A DNA stretch of 64,000 nucleotides from Riptortus pedestris (taxonomy: Eukaryota > Arthropoda > Insecta > Hemiptera > Alydidae): contig CM032232.1 in NCBI GenBank assembly GCA_019009955.1, forward strand, positions 142,006,501 through 142,070,500, written 5' to 3'. The notes beneath the pieces are model-generated. The model was not told the DNA's origin. It saw only the letters and a list, made by a program, of their open reading frames with translations, and did not search any database. Of the stretch, positions 58,745-64,000 are shown one piece after another. Each line of letters opens with the position of its first letter. Positions within the stretch are counted from its first letter, which is position 1. The translations under genes and the position numbers were made by a program.

Positions 58745-59786
58745 AAAATGTACCAGTAATAAATAAAAATTGAAATGAGGTGGGCAACTTTTAGCGATAT
58801 AAAGGAGGACACTTATATCTACTTAGACTAATTTACAATGCAGGAACTTGGCTGGTTCATAGAAGTTCTCTAAGATCAGACTCAGCCGTGAGAGGTTGGC
58901 TGACTAGGTGCAAAATGTCACTGGACAAGAGTTGTCTGTCAAGAGAATCTGAGCTATGACTGTGTTAATCCCTTCGCGACATCGCTCATTTGTAAGCTGA
59001 GCCGATGGCGAACTTTGCCCCCGCCCATCAAATATGCTCAAAAAGTCAATATAACGTGATACTATTATCGAAATTCATCCGGAGTATTAATTAGTGTATC
59101 GACTTTAAGAGCTGTACTTGTTATTATACTAATCCATCGGCGTTATCTACTAAAATACCAGAGCACATGGTGGCTTAACTCCAAATTGGATAAAACACTT
59201 ATTTGCAGGTAAAAACTAGGCAAGTACTCATAAATAAATAAAAATCTTAATGAGCTTTGTGCTAGCATTATTCAAAATATTAAATATATGGTCATTTATG
59301 ATAGATTAATGTAATCTTATCTCAGATTCATTACTATTGTTACCAGAATAATTTAATTTAAGGGAAATCCGCTGTAACATTAACTTTTCCTCGCAGCCAT
59401 ATAGATACTTATCATCAGGTTGAGATGATGCAGGATTCGGCCTTGACTTTTATTATCACTCAATTTTCTGTTTCATGAAGTTTAGCTGCTATTTTACAAA
59501 GTACGATAATTAATCCAGTTTAAGTGTTTCTTATTGTTAATTCATTTTGTCTTAAGTTTTAATAGGCATTTTCTCAAGCTCACCCCTCCCCCCCACTCAA
59601 ATTAGCTTGAAAGTTGTAACTCATTTATAAAGTATATTAGCGTTTCGCTGACTTTACTCCGCCAGGAAGTTTGTGGGAGTTTGGCCAATATTTCTCATTC
59701 CGAGCTGGCTTCATTTTAACTCTTTCTACGGCTATTAAATTGAGCCAAAGTCTGTTCAAGATACTTCGTTATGGAGCCCTTCATTC
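58745..59786. other. No recognised gene
   Basis: AT-rich to mixed DNA. The short frame at 59671-59883 runs into a HINE end and lacks motifs. Confidence 0.4.
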
Positions 59787-60710
59787 GGCAGATTCCCCTA
59801 AAGAGAAACCTACTATCGAGGTTGTAATCATGGCGGAATTGTCGAAAAATGTAGTCAAATGTCCATCGATCCTACCCAGATGATGAAAAGGTCCGTCAAA
59901 CAGGTGGTGTGTAAGCTAATCAGATTCTCCACGTGCTGGTATATCACTCTGATGATCTCATCTCATCACTTATTCTCTATTTCCATTCAAAGAACAGATG
60001 ATAAAAGGGGGGGGGTTGTGGGCGAAAACAAGAAGACACAAATAACTCGCTTAGCATTTGAGTAACGAAAAAATGTATAAAGTAACATTTGTAGAGCATA
60101 CAATTTAGCAAAATCGTTTGGGAGTTTATCACGATTGCCTCTTTAACGTTTTGAGATACGACTCATAGTAACGGAGATATTAAGAATTTTCGAATTCCCC
60201 CCCCCCCACTAATCGGATTTCATCCATTAATGAATATTGTTACGTTTTTTATTACCAAAACCAGTAATAAACGTTGTTAATAAGAGTTCTTTTGGATTGC
60301 AAAATTAAATACTCGCAAGTTTCACAGTTTTTATCACTGCACAATTTATTTCACAATACACAATACACTGGGTAATTATTCTTAATTACTACTCACAGTA
60401 TACACTGATTACGTATCTGTTCTTCAGATTACACAGTCCAGTAATTCACTCACGGTCACTGAAATTCACAGAAAGAGGGCACTGCACTGTCCTTTACTTC
60501 GTGGCACTGCACTGTCTTAAACACGGCACTAAACTGTTACTTACAGTCATGGCACAACACTGTTCTTCTTATAAAACACTTTACACGCACTGTAGCACGG
60601 AACTCACATATAAGCACTTGAGAAGAAACTGACTCGCTCGGGGCACTTCCCATATACGCGACTCTCTCTCTGAAGGATTATTGATGTATTTAATTTTCGC
60701 AACACTATAT

Positions 60711-60776
<66 letters not shown>

Positions 60777-60898
60777 GTATTGAATGGACCTCATTTCGTC
60801 ACCTCCTGGGTAGGATTGATGGGCATTTGAGGATATGTTTCGAAAATCGCGTCAAGGGTACGACCTCAATAGCTAATTTGCCTTCAGGGAAATCTGCT
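59787..60898. mobile_element. HINE composite carrying a possible solo LTR
   Basis: A plus-strand 5' block (CAGATTCCCCTAAAGAG to GATGATGAAAAGG, 59787-59885) is fused to a minus-strand 3' end (TCCGTCAAACAGGTGGTGTG at 59886). The minus-strand core to about 60231, an insertion of about 467 bp, (AT)n about 60709-60777, the 5' block and TCTGCT at 60898 follow. Confidence 0.65.
60238..60704. mobile_element. Possible solo LTR (Ty3/gypsy-like)
   Basis: The 467-bp segment interrupts a HINE core, starts TGTTACG (a common start of arthropod gypsy-type LTRs) and ends CGCAACA. It contains repeated GGCACTGCACTGTC-like stretches. A clean target duplication was not found and no internal region is present, so the call is tentative. 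Confidence 0.35.
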
Positions 60899-61085
60899 AA
60901 AATGAGGTCCGCTCAAAACTACACATATACTCGTCTGTTACCTACTTCATACTTTTCTGATCCCACACATAATAATGGGGATATTTTGATGTTTTCATTT
61001 TCGATATCTGGATACGTCATTGGACATTTGAAGAGATTTTTCAAAACTCGTGTCAATAGCTGATTTTCTTTAAAGAAAATCTGCT
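60899..61085 (-). mobile_element. HINE 5'-half fragment
   Basis: Joined directly to the preceding 5' end. A short inverted ATGAGGTCCGCTCAAAACTA piece, a core remnant, and a 5' block ending TTTAAAGAAAATCTGCT. Confidence 0.6.
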
Positions 61086-61366
61086 AAAAAATAAATATTA
61101 TTTGGACGGCTGATATATGTACACAGTCAAAAAGTTACTTTTTCAATAATGAAAATGACAAAGAAAAATAAGTAAACCATGATGAATAACTTCATTAATC
61201 TTTTTTAATAGCCTATAAGCTTCAAATAAATTTTACTCTAAACAAGAATATGTTATTGTATTATACGTATTTTCTATGTAATTTATTTTAGGAGAAAACA
61301 GACTTAAATCACTGTATTTCTCAATCTTCAACAAAAGTGTTTGCTAAGTCATATTCGTTTGGATGT
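61086..61366. other. AT-rich DNA, no recognised gene
   Basis: No repeats or coding signal recognised. Confidence 0.4.
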
Positions 61367-61607
61367 ACTGTTTTGTGGGATCAAAAGTTGGATTCTTTAC
61401 AAAAGATAATATAATCGGTTAGAAGCAATGGAAATTCTATTTTTTTTTTATTAAAAACTAACGTCCCCGTTGTGGTTACACAAATATATATACAATTTTC
61501 GGGCCTCATTTTCGTCATCTCGTAGGTCGAATCGTTGGACATTTGAAGACTTTTTCGAAAATCGCGTCATGAGTTCAAAAGCTGATTTTCCCTGGGAGAA
61601 ATGTGCT
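61367..61607 (-). mobile_element. Shared segment plus HINE 5' block
   Basis: 61367-61470 matches 49558-49670. A minus-strand 5' block (CCTCATTTTCGTCATCTCG to GAGAAATGTGCT) follows, the same arrangement as at 49558-49780. Confidence 0.65.
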
Positions 61608-62200
61608 AAAATTCGATTTGATATAGATTATAGAGCATAGGAAAATTTTCAGCAAAGAAAGTTATTTCACAGACTTTTATGGTCATCGCCGTTTGGTCTC
61701 GGAGCGTATGATGTTTTTGACGATCTAAGTAACGGTTATTCCCTTCCAACTCCAGGATGGCTTCTGTTTTAGTCCGGACTTCCTCCAGGCTGGAGTCTGT
61801 TGGCTGGAAATGATTACAACCGACTATCAACAGATCTGTCGACAGGAGCAGACGGCACAATCTATTTCCCGACGCACTCAGATCGGAGACAACTGTTTGT
61901 GTGTGTATGGGAGGGAGGAGTCTGTTGTCTCCCATACTTAAGGATGTGGTGTACAACCCAGGGCCTGTTTGTTGTCACAGCAGCGGCAACACACAATACC
62001 GGAAAGGAGTTGTTCAACAACAAACTCCCGTAGAGCGGGTAAATAAATCTGCCGTCTCTTCCATTTAAGGGTACCTGCAGCTTGTACGTTCCTTGTCCCT
62101 TGTGCTTTCCTTGTGCCTTGTGCGTTCCTTGTCTTGTATGTTAAGGATTCGAGCTACCTCAAAGCACTTCCTTCAGACACTCAGCAAGGTACTGCACACA
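61608..62200. other. Higher-complexity DNA, no supported gene
   Basis: Frames on both strands overlap (61606-61956 minus, 61800-62033 plus). The minus-strand frame contains FQPTDSSLEEVRTKTEAILE, which looks protein-like, but I recognise no family and found no convincing splice sites. Confidence 0.3.
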
Positions 62201-62370
62201 TCCCACCTAGGGAGATTCTTTTCTTAAGCTTGTACTCATTACGCGATTTTCAAAAAATTATTTCATATTTCCATAGTATCTATCTTGATAATGCCAAAAG
62301 CGAGGTACGTTTACTTTTGTGCATCACTTGTCTGGTAGCATCTGCTATTTTTGTAATATCATTCTCAACA
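62200..62370 (+). mobile_element. Worn HINE 5' half
   Basis: CTTAAGCTTGTACTCATTACGCGATTTTC and ACTTGTCTGGTAGCATCTGC align with the 5' block and the start of the core. The frame 62113-62520 crosses this remnant and is not a gene. Confidence 0.5.
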
Positions 62371-62589
62371 AGGAAACTTTGTTTGCCAATTGGGTTGCTG
62401 ACCTCACAGCCACAAAAAAATCAATCATTAATACAATTACTTGAGCAATATTTATTTTTTTCATTTATTACTTCTTGTTTCTTTACCTCGTTTTTTCATC
62501 GATTTCTGCACATGTTTTAACGAAGTTCACTTCTTGCTAGAAAACAATCTATTCGCAGACCCATATCAAATTAGAAATTATTCTCAATG

Positions 62590-64000
62590 AGACTAATTTC
62601 TACATTATACTCATCTCATTTTAATTTCTACATTATACTCAACTCATTATACATTTTATTTGTACTCATGTAATTGTAATTTATATTTATAGTATAAACA
62701 TTCGCTAATGATCGCTCATCTAATTATAAATTTTACATTATACTCATCCAATTATAATTTCTTCATTATACTTACCACATTATAAAATCTTGTTATAGTA
62801 CAAACAATTCCACTGACGATCGCTCATCTAATAATAAATTTTACATTATACTCATCCAATTATAATTTCTTCATTATACTTACCACATTATAAATTCTTG
62901 TTATAGTACAAACAATTCCACTGACGATCGCTCATCTAATTATAAATTTTACATTATACTCATCCAATTATAATTTCTTCATTATACTTACCACATTATA
63001 AATTCTTGTTATAGTACAAACAATTCCACTGACGATCGCTCATCTAATTATAAATTTTACATTATACTCATCCAATTATAATTTCTTCATTATACTTACC
63101 ACATTATAAATTCTTGTTATAGTACAAACAATTCCACTGACGATCGCTCATCTAATTATTAATTTTACATTATACTCATCCAATTATAATTTCTTCATTA
63201 TACTTACCACATTATAAATTCTTGTTATAGTACAAACAATTCCACTGACGATCGCTCATCTAATTATAAATTTTACATTATACTCATCCAATTATAATTT
63301 CTTCATTATACTTACCACATTATAAATTCTTGTTATAGTACAAACAATTCCACAGACGATCGCTCATCTAATTATAAATTATACATTATACTCATCCAAT
63401 TATAATTTCTTCATTATACTTACCACATTATAAATTCTTGTTATAGTACAAACAATTCCACTGACGATCGCTCATCTAATTATTAATTTTACATTATACT
63501 CATCCAATTATAATTTCTTCATTATACTTACCACATTATAAATTCTTGTTATAGTACAAACAATTCCACTGACGATCGCTCATCTAATTATAAATTTTAC
63601 ATTATACTCATCCAATTATAATTTCTTCATTATACTTACCACATTATAAATTCTTGTTACAGTACAAACAATTCCACTGACGATCGCTCATCTAATTATA
63701 ATTTCTAAATTATACTCATCTCATTTTTATTTCTGCATTATACTCTCCTCATTATAAATTCTTGTTACAGTACATACGATTCCACAGACGATCGCTCATC
63801 TAATTATAAATTATACATTATACTCATCTAAATATAACGTCAACATTATACTCTCCTCATTATAAATTCTTGTCACAGTACATACAATTCCACAGACGAT
63901 CGCTCATCTAATTATAAATTATACATTATACTCATCTAAATATAACGTCAACATTATACTCTCCTCATTATAAATTCTTGTTACAGTACATACGATTCTA
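62590..64000 (+). repeat. 108-bp satellite array, running off the window
   Basis: The GACGATCGCTCATCTAATTA block recurs every 108 bp at 62815, 62923, 63031, 63139, 63247, 63355, 63463, 63571, 63679, 63787 and 63895, with a diverged unit at 62707. Units are nearly identical from 62815 to 63679 and more diverged at both sides. The array continues past 64000. Confidence 0.95.

Noticed and set aside
61606..61956. Minus-strand frame with a protein-like stretch (SSLEEVRTKTEAILELEG)
   Set aside because: No recognised family, no clear splice sites, and part of the frame reads through a HINE end. Kept only as an unassigned region.
62113..62520. 135-codon open frame as a gene
   Set aside because: It runs through a worn HINE 5' half and T-rich sequence, and shows no domain.
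62590..64000. CRISPR-like regular array
   Set aside because: The whole 108-bp unit repeats with no unique spacers, and the setting is eukaryotic. It is a satellite.

Overview
This is a nuclear genomic window from a eukaryote, most likely an arthropod. It is AT-rich, dense in (AT)n, (CT)n, (GA)n and (CA)n microsatellites, and built almost entirely from interspersed repeats. The repeats point to arthropods: I-clade-like LINEs with an RNase H segment and a C-terminal CCHC-type motif, a BEL/Pao integrase, tRNA-derived SINEs, a Tc1/mariner relative and DINE-1/HINE-like elements. A decapod crustacean would fit the microsatellite load, but the sequence does not settle insect versus crustacean. There is no prokaryotic gene organisation.

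The only host coding sequence I can support is one 156-bp exon at 51868-52023 (+). It has good splice sites on both sides and encodes a glypican-type Cys-rich segment, so at least the surrounding tens of kilobases are probably intron of a glypican (dally/dlp-like) gene. A much weaker candidate exon lies at 130-199.

The dominant component is one family of non-autonomous elements, here called the HINE-like family, with more than 35 full or partial copies on both strands. The consensus, read 5' to 3', is: a 5' end with the 20-bp palindrome GATTTCCCTTAAGGGAAATC; a conserved block of about 120 bp; a variable microsatellite; a conserved core; an inverted copy of the 5' motif (GGGAAATCTGC); a short hairpin (ACGCAG-CCC-CTGCGT); and an end in GACGGACTTTT. 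This is the layout known for Helentron-associated elements such as Drosophila DINE-1. At least two 3'-core subfamilies (A and B) coexist. Copies occur singly, head-to-tail, and as inverted composites.

Layout. 0-3 kb: a fold-back-like element (379-1767) interrupted by a HINE copy, then more HINEs. 3-13 kb: HINEs carrying a 5'-inverted LINE and a SINE, each with target-site duplications. 13-16 kb: a deleted BEL/Pao element with minisatellite-bearing LTRs. 17.6-18.2 kb: a Tc1/mariner-type element. 20-41 kb: HINEs, a LINE insertion (26.5-27.3 kb), unclassified single-copy-looking DNA and a second LINE 3' end (40.3-41.1 kb). 43.3-45.2 kb: a 25-bp-based satellite with 150-bp and 75-bp higher-order periods. 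47.2-47.9 kb: a degenerate minisatellite. 50.1-53.3 kb: a 236-bp tandem repeat, the glypican exon and flanking inverted dispersed repeats. 53.4-62 kb: HINEs, a LINE with a 13-bp duplication and a possible solo LTR. 62.6-64 kb: a 108-bp satellite running off the window end.

No autonomous Helentron (Rep/helicase), no functional tRNA or rRNA gene, no CRISPR array and no clear promoter was seen. Most open reading frames here are antisense or microsatellite translations of repeats and are not listed.
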